Assembly: GCA_965279165.1 (NCBI GenBank)
Contig: OZ257140.1
Span: 2,356,001 to 2,420,000 of the forward strand
Source: JBAYIE01 sp965279165
GTDB taxonomy: Bacteria; Bacteroidota; Bacteroidia; UKL13-3
DNA: 64,000 nucleotides
Direction: 5' to 3'
Shown: positions 17,658-27,240 of the stretch, piece by piece
Position numbering within the stretch: position 1 is the first letter of the stretch
Layout of the letters: the number at the start of each line of letters is the position of its first letter
Program-made: the position numbers and the translations under genes
Notes under the pieces: generated by a model
What the model saw: the letters and a program-made list of their open reading frames with translations, nothing else
Told to the model about the DNA's origin: nothing
The model's database searches: none

Positions 17658-18263
17658 TTATTCTTTTACCAACGGTTCAGGTTCGTTTTTATTTTCATCC
17701 TCTACACCAAGAAATCGTTTTTGGAACAATAAAATAAGAATAAATCCACAACTGATAGACGCATCAGCAAGATTAAAAACAGGCCTGAAGAATTCAAAAT
17801 CTTCTCCTTTCCAGAAAGGAAACCATTCAGGTATGGTTGTTTGAATAAGAGGGAAATAGAACATATCAATTACCCGACCATGAAATATTTCATCATAACC
17901 AAACCAAACGCCATAAAAAATACTATCGATAATATTTCCTACTGCACCGGTAAAAATAAGGGTCCACGAAAGTATATATCCTGTATGAGAGTTCTTCTTT
18001 ATCAAATTAAAAATAAACCATCCGATAACCATAACAGCAATAATGCGAAAAATGGTTAAAGCAATTTTGCCGGTTTTTCCTCCAAATTCAATCCCAAAAG
18101 CCATTCCATAATTTTCGGTATAATGGATGCGAAACCAATCACCGATAACTCGAATCTCTTCCCCTAGGTAAAAGTGATTTTTAATATATAACTTAATCCA
18201 TTGGTCGAGGATTAACAACACAAGGCTAATGCCCACCGGTAAGATATAGGGATTGTTTTTCAT
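17658..18263 (-). CDS. lspA: Lipoprotein signal peptidase (signal peptidase II)
   Basis: 201 residues, four membrane helices. The two catalytic aspartates are D113 in GNIIDSIFYG and D167 in FNLADASIS. It cleaves lipidated prolipoproteins in the inner membrane. The chosen start is ATG 18263 (MKNNPYILP); the longer frame begins with a TTG nine bases earlier. It lies 83 bp after the DksA/TraR-like gene, with a hairpin terminator between them, so lspA may be partly insulated from the genes upstream. Confidence 0.95.
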   Translation of the reverse strand: MKNNPYILPVGISLVLLILDQWIKLYIKNHFYLGEEIRVIGDWFRIHYTENYGMAFGIEFGGKTGKIALTIFRIIAVMVIGWFIFNLIKKNSHTGYILSWTLIFTGAVGNIIDSIFYGVWFGYDEIFHGRVIDMFYFPLIQTTIPEWFPFWKGEDFEFFRPVFNLADASISCGFILILLFQKRFLGVEDENKNEPEPLVKE

Positions 18264-18299
18264 GAAAAACAAAGGTATTAATTGTTGGTATTAAAACAC

Positions 18300-18325
18300 A
18301 AAAGACGTTGTTGCCAACGTCTTTT
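18300..18325 (-). terminator. Hairpin between the DksA-like gene and lspA
   Basis: A perfect 11-bp stem AAAAGACGTTG/CAACGTCTTTT with a four-base loop, giving a T-rich 3' side in either direction. It lies 22 bp past the DksA-like stop. Confidence 0.75.
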
Positions 18326-18346
18326 GAATATGAAAAAGGTATTTGG

Positions 18347-19327
18347 TTATTTATACTGCTGAACTTTTGCTTCCATACTCAAGGTGGTATGGGGTACTGC
18401 ACGCAAACGTTCTTTGCTGATTAATTTACCGGTTACACGGCAAATTCCATAAGTTTTGTTTTCGATACGCACCAAAGCGTTATCTAAGTTTTCGATGAAT
18501 TTGCGTTGACGCGCTGCCAATTGACTGATATATTCTTTTTCAGCGGTTGACGATCCATCTTCCAATGTTTTGTATGAGTTATCCGAATCGTCTCCATTGT
18601 TCATACCCGGATTTTGCATTTGGTCAATCAGGTTGGATAATTCTTCTCTGGCTATAATGAGTTTTTGGTTGATTAATTCTTTGAATTCAATTAACTCGTT
18701 GTCGCTGTATTTGGTTTTGCCTGCTATTTGTTCATCTACATTATCGCGCATAATGGCAGGTGCAGGTTTCGAATAGGAAGGTTGTTTCTTTGGTTCCGCT
18801 TTGTATACAGGTTCCGGTTTTTTTGTTTCTACCGGTTTTGAAAATGCCTTAGGTGAAATTTTTACTTCTGCTTTTTTTACTTCTGCTTTTTTGCTTACCG
18901 GTTTAGCAACCGCTTTTGCCGGCTTAACCGTTTTTTTCGCAATTGGCTTAGCAATTGGCTTGGTTACTTTTTTAGCAACCGGTTTAACAACTTTTTTAGC
19001 TACAACTTTGGAAACTATTTTCTTTGGAGTTGCTTTTTTAACAGGCTTCTTAGCGATTACTTTTTTTGCCGCCGGTTTTACAGCTTTCTTGGCTATTACT
19101 TTTTTAGCTATCGGTTTGCTCACTTTCTTTACAGCCTTTTTAATCGGCTTAACTACTTTTTTCGCCACTGTTTTCTTTACAGGTTTCGCCACTTTCTTGG
19201 GTGCTTTTTTAGGCGCTACTTTTTTAGCTACTGATTTTTTTGCAGGTTTGGTAGCTTTTTTAACTACGACTTTTTTTGCAGGTTTGGCTGCTTTTTTCGC
19301 TACAGGCTTTTTGATATTTTTTGCCAT
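18347..19327 (-). CDS. DksA/TraR-like protein with a long histone H1-like N-terminal tail
   Basis: 326 residues in two parts. Residues 1 to about 185 are an almost pure Lys/Ala/Pro/Val tail of AKKP-like repeats, as in histone H1 C-terminal tails. The last 130 residues are a DksA/TraR-family domain (YSDNELIEFKELINQKLIIAREEL, then YGICRVTGKLISKERLRAVP). The family's four zinc cysteines are reduced to one (YGIC), so the finger probably folds without zinc. DksA-type proteins act in the RNA polymerase secondary channel; the tail probably binds DNA non-specifically. It lies 3 bp after ileS. Confidence 0.85.
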   Translation of the reverse strand: MAKNIKKPVAKKAAKPAKKVVVKKATKPAKKSVAKKVAPKKAPKKVAKPVKKTVAKKVVKPIKKAVKKVSKPIAKKVIAKKAVKPAAKKVIAKKPVKKATPKKIVSKVVAKKVVKPVAKKVTKPIAKPIAKKTVKPAKAVAKPVSKKAEVKKAEVKISPKAFSKPVETKKPEPVYKAEPKKQPSYSKPAPAIMRDNVDEQIAGKTKYSDNELIEFKELINQKLIIAREELSNLIDQMQNPGMNNGDDSDNSYKTLEDGSSTAEKEYISQLAARQRKFIENLDNALVRIENKTYGICRVTGKLISKERLRAVPHTTLSMEAKVQQYK

Positions 19328-19330
19328 AAT

Positions 19331-22300
19331 TTATTCTGCTTTTGTAATTTTTACTTTAATTAATTGTTCATCAACCACAATCTCTGCAGGAAGCAATTCT
19401 GAATCGCCCCATTCGATATCATTGGCTAAAATTTCGGTGCAAATATATATTTTGTAATTACTTATAGGATTTTTTATGTATGGATGGGCTTCAATTTGCA
19501 CATTTATTTTGTCAACTACCTCTAAATCAGACTCTTTTCTTAAATTTTGCAATTTGCTGATAATCTCCCTTGCTATTCCTTCATCTTTCAGATTATCAGA
19601 TATTTCTATGTCTAAAGCTACCGTTATCGCCCCATCATTGGCTACTTTAAATCCGGGAATATCCGTAGTAAGAATTTCAACATCTTCTTTTATCAGGTCG
19701 TAATTCTCCGATTCCAGTTTTAGTTGAAAAGAACCTGTATTTTCCAGTAATGCAATTGATTTGGCATCCATTTTCAGTATAGCATCTCCAATGGGTTTCA
19801 TTCGTGAACCTGCCTTTTTACCCAAAACCCTAAAATTGGGTTTTACCGACTTTTCAATTTCTTCCATAAATTCAAGCTCCTTAACATTTACTTCCGAAAG
19901 AATCAGGTCCTTAACGTGTTTAATTTCATCTTTAATTTTTGGATCTACCATTGGTATCAGCATTTTTTGCAACGGCTGTCTTACTTTAATGCCTTCCTTT
20001 TTACGAATCGACAAAACCAGGGATGAAATCTTTTGTGCGTACTCCATTTGTTCTTCCAGTATAGAATCAATTACCTTACTGTCGGCAATCGGAAAATCGG
20101 AAAGATGCACAGACTCCTTGGGTCCATGTAAATTTTTATACAACCAGTCGCTAAAAAACGGAGCAAACGAACTACTTAATTGCGAAACGGTTATTAAACA
20201 TTGATAAAGTGTTTCGTATGCTGCTTTTTTGTCGGCATTCATTTCGCCTTTCCAAAAACGACGACGGCTTAAGCGAATAAACCAATTGCTGAAATGATCT
20301 CCTGTAAATGTTTCAATTGCTCTTACAGCCGGAGTTGCATCATAATCATCCATTTTTTCGGTTACCAAACCTACCAGACTATTTAATTTACTCATGATCC
20401 ATCGGTCGAGTTCGGTTCGTTCGTTTACCGGAGTAATATTTTCAGGATTAAATTTGAATCCATCGATATTGGCATAAATGGCGAAAAAGGTATAGGTATT
20501 ATATAAGGTGCCAAAAAACTTACGTTGACTTTCGGCAACACCTTCCATATCAAATTTAAGGTTATCCCACGGGTCGCTGTTGCTTAACATATACCAACGA
20601 TTAGCATCGGCACCATATTTTCCAATGGCTTCAAACGGGTCGATTACATTTCCTAACCGTTTGCTCATTTTATTTCCCTTTTTATCCAATACCAATCCGT
20701 TGGCAATAACATTTTTATAAGAGATGCTATCAAATAACAGAACCGATAATGCATGTAAGGTAAAAAACCATCCCCTGGTTTGGTCTACTCCTTCAGCAAT
20801 AAAATCAGCTGGAAAATTATTGCGGAATATTTCTTCATTTTCAAAGGGCCAGTGCCATTGCGCATAAGGCATGGCACCCGAATCAAACCAAACATCGATT
20901 AGATCAGTTTCGCGCATCATTTTTTCACCTTTTGATGAAACTAAAATTATGTGATCAACGTATGGTTTGTGTAATTCTATTTCTCCCTTATTGTTTTTGT
21001 ACTCCGCAGATTCCGACATCATTCCTGCACGAACCGATTTTTTGATTTCGGTTTCTAATTCCTCTAAAGAACCAATGCATTTTACTTCCGAACCATCTTC
21101 TGTTTTCCAAATTGGCAAGGGTGTTCCCCAATACCTTGAACGCGATAAATTCCAATCAACCAAATTTTCGAGCCAATTTCCAAATCGTCCTGTTCCGGTA
21201 TGTTCCGGTTTCCAATTAATGGTTTTATTTAATTCAACTAACCGGTCTTTTGCTGCGGTTGTTTTTATAAACCAGCTTTCGAGAGGATAATATAAAATAG
21301 GCTTGTCGGTACGCCAGCAATGGGGATAGGTATGCTCGTATTTTTCCTTCTTGAAAAGTTTATTTTCTGTTTGAAGTTTAAGAATTATCCGTTCATCAAC
21401 ACTTAAATAATTTAATTTAGAGGTATCGTGAATGATGCCTTTAAGTTTTTCTTTTTGAATCAGAACCTCGGTGGCCTTTTCCGCATCCGTTAAGTATGCT
21501 TCTTTTACATATTCTTCTCCATATAGAAATATCCCATCTTGCACTTCAGCTAAAAACTTCCCTCTTTTATCAACCAAGGTTAAACTTCCAATGCCGTTTT
21601 GCTTGGCAACCCTGAAATCGTCGGCCCCGAAACTCGGCGCAATATGAACAATTCCTGTTCCATCCTCTGTAGTCACAAAATCGCCTAAAATTACTTTAAA
21701 AGCATCGCCATTATCTACTTTTGCAAATGGCAATAATTGTTCGTATCGGATACCGGCTAATTCTTTTCCCGAAATTTCTTGCATCACTTGAAAAGGAATT
21801 TTCTTCGATGATTTATCGTAATCCTCAAATACAAGACTTGCATTTTCTTCCTGAAAATATTTACCCAATAAATCCTTTGCCAAAATTACCATACAAGGTA
21901 AATGGGAAGATGGATTATATGTTTTGACAACAACATAGGTAATTTTTTCTCCAACCGCCAATGCAGTGTTCGATGGCAATGTCCATGGAGTGGTAGTCCA
22001 AGCAAGAAAATAAGTATCTAAAATATCTTTTGTTTCCGACGATTGTGAACCAAGATCTGACAACCGTGAACTGTGAACTGATAACTGTGAACCGTGAACT
22101 GACAACTGTGAACTGTGAACTGATAACTGTGAACCCTCTTCCATCTTAAACATCGCAACCGCTGTATTATCCTTCACATCTTTGTAGGTACCCGGTTGGT
22201 TTAATTCGTGTGAACTTAATCCGGTACCTGCCGCAGGCGAATAAGGCTGAATGGTATATCCTTTATACAACAATCCTTTATCGAAAAGTTGTTTCAACAG

Positions 22301-22786
22301 CCACCATAAGGTTTCGATATAGTTGTTCTCAAATGTTACATATGGATCACTCAAGTCAACCCAATATCCCATCCGGTTAGTAAGTCTATCCCAAATGTCG
22401 GTATACTTCATCACATCCTTGCGGCATGCTTCATTGTATTCGGCGACAGAAATAGTTTTTCCAATATCGTCTTTTGTTATACCAAGCATTTTCTCTACCT
22501 GCAATTCAACAGGTAATCCGTGTGTGTCCCATCCTGCTTTGCGTTTAACTTGTTTTCCTTTTAAAGTATGGTATCGACAAAAAATATCTTTCACAGTTCT
22601 TGCCATTACGTGGTGAATCCCCGGCATTCCATTGGCACTTGGCGGACCTTCATAAAATACAAAGGATTTAGCACCGTTGCGGTTATCAATACTTTTCTTA
22701 AAAATCTGTTCTTTCTCCCAAAATGCCAGTATCTCTTCCTCAAATGCAGGAAAGTCCAGTTTCTTATATTCTTTATATGTTGTCAT
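19331..22786 (-). CDS. ileS: Isoleucyl-tRNA synthetase with an in-frame repeat insertion
   Basis: 1151 residues. The class I signatures are PGIHH at residues 55-59 and KMSKR near 705; the anticodon-binding and long C-terminal domains follow. The CP1 editing domain includes AWTTTPWTLPSNTAL. Just before it, at about residues 217-250, is a serine-rich stretch repeating SQLSVH, encoded by a short DNA minisatellite. The ATG at 22786 (MTTYKEYKKLDF) is the family start; the frame extends 14 codons further into an ACGTAA-rich repeat. It heads the operon with the DksA-like gene and lspA. Confidence 0.96.
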   Translation of the reverse strand: MTTYKEYKKLDFPAFEEEILAFWEKEQIFKKSIDNRNGAKSFVFYEGPPSANGMPGIHHVMARTVKDIFCRYHTLKGKQVKRKAGWDTHGLPVELQVEKMLGITKDDIGKTISVAEYNEACRKDVMKYTDIWDRLTNRMGYWVDLSDPYVTFENNYIETLWWLLKQLFDKGLLYKGYTIQPYSPAAGTGLSSHELNQPGTYKDVKDNTAVAMFKMEEGSQLSVHSSQLSVHGSQLSVHSSRLSDLGSQSSETKDILDTYFLAWTTTPWTLPSNTALAVGEKITYVVVKTYNPSSHLPCMVILAKDLLGKYFQEENASLVFEDYDKSSKKIPFQVMQEISGKELAGIRYEQLLPFAKVDNGDAFKVILGDFVTTEDGTGIVHIAPSFGADDFRVAKQNGIGSLTLVDKRGKFLAEVQDGIFLYGEEYVKEAYLTDAEKATEVLIQKEKLKGIIHDTSKLNYLSVDERIILKLQTENKLFKKEKYEHTYPHCWRTDKPILYYPLESWFIKTTAAKDRLVELNKTINWKPEHTGTGRFGNWLENLVDWNLSRSRYWGTPLPIWKTEDGSEVKCIGSLEELETEIKKSVRAGMMSESAEYKNNKGEIELHKPYVDHIILVSSKGEKMMRETDLIDVWFDSGAMPYAQWHWPFENEEIFRNNFPADFIAEGVDQTRGWFFTLHALSVLLFDSISYKNVIANGLVLDKKGNKMSKRLGNVIDPFEAIGKYGADANRWYMLSNSDPWDNLKFDMEGVAESQRKFFGTLYNTYTFFAIYANIDGFKFNPENITPVNERTELDRWIMSKLNSLVGLVTEKMDDYDATPAVRAIETFTGDHFSNWFIRLSRRRFWKGEMNADKKAAYETLYQCLITVSQLSSSFAPFFSDWLYKNLHGPKESVHLSDFPIADSKVIDSILEEQMEYAQKISSLVLSIRKKEGIKVRQPLQKMLIPMVDPKIKDEIKHVKDLILSEVNVKELEFMEEIEKSVKPNFRVLGKKAGSRMKPIGDAILKMDAKSIALLENTGSFQLKLESENYDLIKEDVEILTTDIPGFKVANDGAITVALDIEISDNLKDEGIAREIISKLQNLRKESDLEVVDKINVQIEAHPYIKNPISNYKIYICTEILANDIEWGDSELLPAEIVVDEQLIKVKITKAE
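22048..22135. repeat. GTGAACTGATAACT-type minisatellite inside ileS
   Basis: About 88 bp of near-tandem units such as GTGAACTGATAACT, GTGAACCGTGAACTGACAACT and GTGAACTGTGAACTGATAACT on the plus strand. Read on the minus strand in the ileS frame it gives repeated SQLSVH/SSQLSVHG. The run keeps the frame open. Confidence 0.85.
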
Positions 22787-22789
22787 TGC

Positions 22790-22830
22790 TATATTACGTA
22801 AATACATAATTACGTAATTACGTAACATGT
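22790..22830. repeat. ACGTAATT-type short repeat upstream of ileS
   Basis: ATTACGTAAATACATAATTACG followed by further TAATTACGTAAC-like units (written here in pieces). A related run, TTACGCAATTACGTAAATAC, lies at 61888-61920 in front of the DnaQ-like gene. Confidence 0.7.
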
Positions 22831-22895
22831 AAATTAAAAAGTGTGCGAAAATATAGCTTGAACCTTAGAAATGAAAGCATTCCTTATTTGTTGGG

Positions 22896-22924
22896 TTGCT
22901 ACTCTACTACTTTTGATATATTTG
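22896..22924 (+). promoter_or_regulatory. Promoter abutting the acyltransferase gene
   Basis: TTG (22896-22898), an 18-bp spacer and an exact TATATTTG (22917-22924). The ATG at 22929 is only four bases past the -7 box. Confidence 0.6.
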
Positions 22925-22928
22925 TACG

Positions 22929-23804
22929 ATGCAGAAAATCGGCTATTTTATTGCTTTACCCTTTCTTTACCTTATTTCTTTATTGCCTTTTTCCTTATTT
23001 TATGGGTTCAGCAATTGTTGTTATGTATTGGTTTACTACCTTTTAGGATATCGTAAAGCGGTAGTAATGAATAATTTAAAAAATTCATTTCCGGATAAAA
23101 CGGATGAAGAAAGAAAAGCAATAGCAAAGAAATATTACCGATACCTATGCGATTTAAGTTTAGAAACTTTTAGAACATTAACAGCAAGCCAACAAAGTGC
23201 AATAAAACACTGCTATATGAATCCTGCTGCCATAGCGTTGTTTAATAGTTACTATGATGCAAATAAAAATGTAATACTCGTAACAGGCCATCAGGGCAAT
23301 TGGGAATGGTCAGGAAATGCCTTCAGTTTACAGTGCAAACACCAGTTATTTGTTATTTACCATCCTTTGAGTAACCCTTATTTTGATCGGTTGCTTATTA
23401 AAATTAGAACCCGCATGGGTACCAAACTGATACCGATGAATGATACCTTCAGAGAAATGGTAAGAAATAGAACCACCCTGAATACCACTGCTTTTATTGC
23501 CGACCAAACCCCTTCATCGGGTGAGAATGCCTATTGGACAAAATTTTTGAACCAGGATACTCCTGTATTTTGGGGTACTGAAATAATTGCAAGGAAAATG
23601 AATGTTCCGGTTGTTTATGTAACGGTGAAACGCATTAAGCGAGGATATTATGAGATTTTTGCAGAGACTTTACATGATAATCCTGCTTCTACATCCACAG
23701 GAGAAATATCAGAATTGCATACCAGGCGCCTTGAAAAAGATATTCTAAATCAACCGGAAGTATGGTTATGGAGTCACAGAAGATGGAAACATAAGATTAA
23801 GTAA
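22929..23804 (+). CDS. Lipid A biosynthesis (lauroyl/HtrB-type) acyltransferase
   Basis: 291 residues. An N-terminal membrane anchor (IALPFLYLISLLPFSLFYGF) is followed by LGYRKAVVMNNLKNSFPDKT, the pattern seen in LpxL/HtrB proteins. The catalytic box is TGHQGNWEW, an HX4E/D motif, then FIADQTPS and FWGTEIIARK. It adds a secondary acyl chain to lipid A at the inner membrane. The exact position and chain length are unknown. A promoter ends four bases before the start. The desaturase gene follows 37 bp later, which suggests linked membrane-lipid roles. Confidence 0.88.
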   Translation: MQKIGYFIALPFLYLISLLPFSLFYGFSNCCYVLVYYLLGYRKAVVMNNLKNSFPDKTDEERKAIAKKYYRYLCDLSLETFRTLTASQQSAIKHCYMNPAAIALFNSYYDANKNVILVTGHQGNWEWSGNAFSLQCKHQLFVIYHPLSNPYFDRLLIKIRTRMGTKLIPMNDTFREMVRNRTTLNTTAFIADQTPSSGENAYWTKFLNQDTPVFWGTEIIARKMNVPVVYVTVKRIKRGYYEIFAETLHDNPASTSTGEISELHTRRLEKDILNQPEVWLWSHRRWKHKIK

Positions 23805-23816
23805 ATACAATTTACG

Positions 23817-23824
23817 TAGATTTG
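23817..23824 (+). promoter_or_regulatory. -7 promoter box before the desaturase gene
   Basis: An exact TAGATTTG, 17 bp before the ATG at 23842; no clear TTG upstream at the right distance. Confidence 0.4.
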
Positions 23825-23841
23825 CAGAAAGCACTGTATTC

Positions 23842-24807
23842 ATGTCGACGGGTAAACAACTTATACTTTCAACAAAACCATATGCTGTAGAAATCAGATG
23901 GAAGAGTTGGTATTATACACTTACTACATTAGGTTTACTAATTGGAGGAATTACCTTGACAACTTTTCCATTACCATGGCTAATCCGAATACCGATAAGC
24001 ATTTTAACCGGATTAATGATTGGTCGTTTTTTCGTTATTTACCACGACCACCAGCATCATTCAATTTTATACCATTCCAAAATCGCTAATTTTATATTTA
24101 CCATTTTCGGTTTGTATATAATGGCACCAACCAGTATTTGGAAGCGCTCTCACGATTACCACCACAACCATAATTCGAAATTGTTTAGTGCCAGCATTGG
24201 TTCTTATCCTATTATGACACGAAAGAAATTCGAGTCGTGTACACCTGGCGAGAAGCGATTGTATCTGGCTATACGCCACCCGCTTACTATTCTATTTGGA
24301 TATATTACCATGTTTATGTTGGGCATGAGTCTCAATTCTTTTTTAAGTGCCAAGAAACGACATCTCGATTCGTTGTTTGCTTTGATAATCCATTTTATAG
24401 GCTCGGGGTTAATTATTTATTTCTTTGGTTTTGTATCCTGGGTATATATTGTTGGTATTCCTTTTATGACCGCTTGTTCGCTTGGAGCGTATTTATTTTA
24501 TGCCCAACACAATTTTCCGGGGGTTACGTTTAAAGACAATACCGATTGGAAATATGAATACGCAGCACTTGCTTCTTCCAGTTTTATGAAAATGCATCCG
24601 TTCTTAAATTGGTGTACTGCTAATATTGGTTACCACCATATCCATCATTTAAATTCGAGGATTCCGTTTTATCGGCTACCGGAAGTGATGCGCGCATTTC
24701 CTGAATTGCAGAACCCACCTGTTACTTCCTTAAATCCAAAAGATATTATAGCCTGTTTTAAGTTAAAGGTATGGGACCCGGAATTAAATAAGATGACAGG
24801 CATTTAA
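23842..24807 (+). CDS. Fatty acid desaturase family membrane protein
   Basis: 321 residues, four or more membrane helices. Three histidine boxes for a di-iron centre are present: HDHQHH (H68-H73), HDYHHNH (H104-H110) and YHHIHH near residue 264. This order and spacing fit the membrane desaturase/hydroxylase superfamily. It could desaturate acyl lipids or hydroxylate a related substrate; sequence alone does not say. It follows the lipid A acyltransferase-like gene by 37 bp with its own -7 box. Confidence 0.9.
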   Translation: MSTGKQLILSTKPYAVEIRWKSWYYTLTTLGLLIGGITLTTFPLPWLIRIPISILTGLMIGRFFVIYHDHQHHSILYHSKIANFIFTIFGLYIMAPTSIWKRSHDYHHNHNSKLFSASIGSYPIMTRKKFESCTPGEKRLYLAIRHPLTILFGYITMFMLGMSLNSFLSAKKRHLDSLFALIIHFIGSGLIIYFFGFVSWVYIVGIPFMTACSLGAYLFYAQHNFPGVTFKDNTDWKYEYAALASSSFMKMHPFLNWCTANIGYHHIHHLNSRIPFYRLPEVMRAFPELQNPPVTSLNPKDIIACFKLKVWDPELNKMTGI

Positions 24808-24869
24808 GATAACCGATAATAAAGCCGATATACCCAAACCCTTAATTGAAGCTCCGTTTACAACTGAAT

Positions 24870-27236
24870 TTATTCTTCATCCGATACTCCCGGTTCAGGT
24901 TCAATATCAATGAATGTTTTACTGAATGTTTCTTTTGCATTAACTGATTTTTCGAGAGAAAGCAGGAGAGAAGGAAGAAGAATCAAGTTCATCAACATAC
25001 CAAACAACAACGATAGTGATGTTAACACACCCAAAGCAATGGTTCCGCCAAAATCAGAAAAAGCAAAAATGATAAATCCGAAGAACAAGGCTACGGCAGT
25101 ATAGATAATGCTTGGACCTGCTTCAATAAGCGATTCGGGTATCGCGATTTTCATATCCCAATTATGCTTCTTTAATGAATTGCGGTATTTGGCCAGATAG
25201 TGAATAGTAAAGTCAACCACGATTCCATAAGCAATACTGAAAATGATAATCGTAGATGGTTTCAAACGTACATCGAAAAATCCCATGATACCCAATGTCA
25301 TTAATAGCGGAACGATATTCGGTATCAAAGAAATTACCACCATTTTCCAACTGTAAAACAGAAATGCCATCATCAACGAGATAATAAGCAAGGCGGAGAT
25401 CATGGATTGTAACAAGTTTTTTACGAGGTAATCGTTTCCTTTCAAAAAGATGAGAGAAGTGCCGGTTATTTGCACATCATATTTATCTGATGGAAATATT
25501 TTATCAATTTTGGCTCGTACTTCTGCATTCAGTCTTTTCATTTCTACCGAGCCGATATCTGCCATTTGTATGCTTATTCGTGCAATCCTGAAATTGCTGT
25601 CGACCATTGATTTTAACAAAGCATTGCTTGTATGGTTGTCATTAGGTAGGTACGAAATAATTTCGGAGATATCGAGAGCACTTGGAATAATAAAGTATTT
25701 TGGATCTCCATTGTTGTATCCCTGATTTGCGAATTTTAAAAAATCAGCTACAGATACGGCTTTGGATAATTCCGGTAATAATGCGAGTTCTTTTTGCAGT
25801 TTACTGATGCGTTGGAGCGTAAGTAAATCTTTCACACCGCCTTCGCGTTTGGTGTCAATTTTGATTTCGAAAGGCAATACCCCTTTCATGTTTTTTTCAA
25901 AAAATTTCAGATCAGTATAAACTTTGTCATGTACCGGTAAATCATCTACCACATATCCAAGCGATCTTACTTTGGTTGCACCCCAAACAGATACCAAACA
26001 AATCAAAATAGTAAAACCATAAATAATTTTTCTTCGTTCGTAAATAAATGTGGTGCAAAGCGACATTACCTTATTTAAGCGTACTGCATCAAGGTGTTTG
26101 GTTTGTTGCACCGTTGGAGGTGGTAAGTAACTATAAACAATTGGAATAAAAACAAGGGATACCAAATACACCAACATGATATTGATTCCCGAAATAATGG
26201 AGAATTGATCCAGAACGGCACTACCCGAAAAGCTGAAAACACAAAATCCGACTGCAGTGGTAACATTGGTTAAGAACAAGGGCAAGCCATTTTTAGAAAT
26301 CAAACGAACAATGGCCAACATTTTATTTCCATGAATTCTGAATTCCTGGTGGTAAACATTAAGCAGGTAAATGCAATTTTGAACTCCGATGATGACCATT
26401 AATGGCGGAAGTATACCGGTAAGTAAAGTAATGCGAAAACCAAATAAATGAATACTTCCTAAGGTGCAAACTACAGCGATGCAAACAATAATCAGAGAAA
26501 AGGCAACTGCCGAAAAGAAACGGAAAAATATAAAAATAAAGACTGCCGTAATAAAAATCGATAGATAGGTAAATATGCTTATTTCACTGGCGACTTTCGA
26601 AGAATAAATGGTACGTACATAAGGTAATCCCGAATAATGTGTCTCCGTATGGTGGATATCGGAAAAGTGTTTGCATCGGTTTTCAATTTCTTTAACCAGT
26701 TTTATTCTTTCCTTGGAATCTAATTTGTTTTTATCCAGGGTAATTGCCATCAAGGTGGTTTGTGTTTCCGGATTATAAATTAATCCTTTGTAAAAAGGCA
26801 AATTGTCAATGATGGTTTTGAACGAATCCAGTTCGTGTTGCGTTTTTAATTTGCTGTTTAGTACCGGAGTAAGTTTTAAAACATGGTTGCTCTCATCTTT
26901 CACCAGGTTATATAAACTACTCAGAGAAACTACTTTTTCAACGCCATCAATTGCTTCAATTTCATGGGAAAGTTGTTGCCAGTCGTTAAAAACGGAAAGG
27001 GTAAAAATATCTTTATGTTGTATACCGGCAACCAGAATATTGCCGTCTTCGCCAAACATTTTTTTGAATTCAACATAATTAACAAAATCCGGATCGTCAG
27101 CCGGAACAACCTTTGCAAAATCGTATGTCATTTGCACTTTGGTAGTTTGATAAATGGCAAACAAGGTGAGTACACCAAGTGCTATCAACAACCAGAAGCG
27201 ATTACGAATGATAAATGTTCCGAATAATTGCCACAT
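24870..27236 (-). CDS. RND superfamily exporter, MMPL/HAE3 type
   Basis: 788 residues, 12 predicted membrane helices in two repeats of 1+5. Each half has a large extracytoplasmic loop (about residues 40-220 and 430-610). Typical sequences include MTYDFAKVVPADDPDFVNY and PPLMVIIGVQNCIYLLN in the first half, and KPSTIIIFSIAYGIVVDFTIHYLAKYR in the second. Members of this group move lipids or hydrophobic molecules using the proton gradient. The cargo is unknown. It starts 4 bp after gpmI on the same strand, so they are likely co-transcribed although functionally unrelated. Confidence 0.88.
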   Translation of the reverse strand: MWQLFGTFIIRNRFWLLIALGVLTLFAIYQTTKVQMTYDFAKVVPADDPDFVNYVEFKKMFGEDGNILVAGIQHKDIFTLSVFNDWQQLSHEIEAIDGVEKVVSLSSLYNLVKDESNHVLKLTPVLNSKLKTQHELDSFKTIIDNLPFYKGLIYNPETQTTLMAITLDKNKLDSKERIKLVKEIENRCKHFSDIHHTETHYSGLPYVRTIYSSKVASEISIFTYLSIFITAVFIFIFFRFFSAVAFSLIIVCIAVVCTLGSIHLFGFRITLLTGILPPLMVIIGVQNCIYLLNVYHQEFRIHGNKMLAIVRLISKNGLPLFLTNVTTAVGFCVFSFSGSAVLDQFSIISGINIMLVYLVSLVFIPIVYSYLPPPTVQQTKHLDAVRLNKVMSLCTTFIYERRKIIYGFTILICLVSVWGATKVRSLGYVVDDLPVHDKVYTDLKFFEKNMKGVLPFEIKIDTKREGGVKDLLTLQRISKLQKELALLPELSKAVSVADFLKFANQGYNNGDPKYFIIPSALDISEIISYLPNDNHTSNALLKSMVDSNFRIARISIQMADIGSVEMKRLNAEVRAKIDKIFPSDKYDVQITGTSLIFLKGNDYLVKNLLQSMISALLIISLMMAFLFYSWKMVVISLIPNIVPLLMTLGIMGFFDVRLKPSTIIIFSIAYGIVVDFTIHYLAKYRNSLKKHNWDMKIAIPESLIEAGPSIIYTAVALFFGFIIFAFSDFGGTIALGVLTSLSLLFGMLMNLILLPSLLLSLEKSVNAKETFSKTFIDIEPEPGVSDEE

Positions 27237-27240
27237 TTTA

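Noticed and set aside
18801..19457. 218-codon frame antisense to the DksA-like gene
   Set aside because: It is the hydrophobic mirror of the lysine-rich repeats on the real strand.
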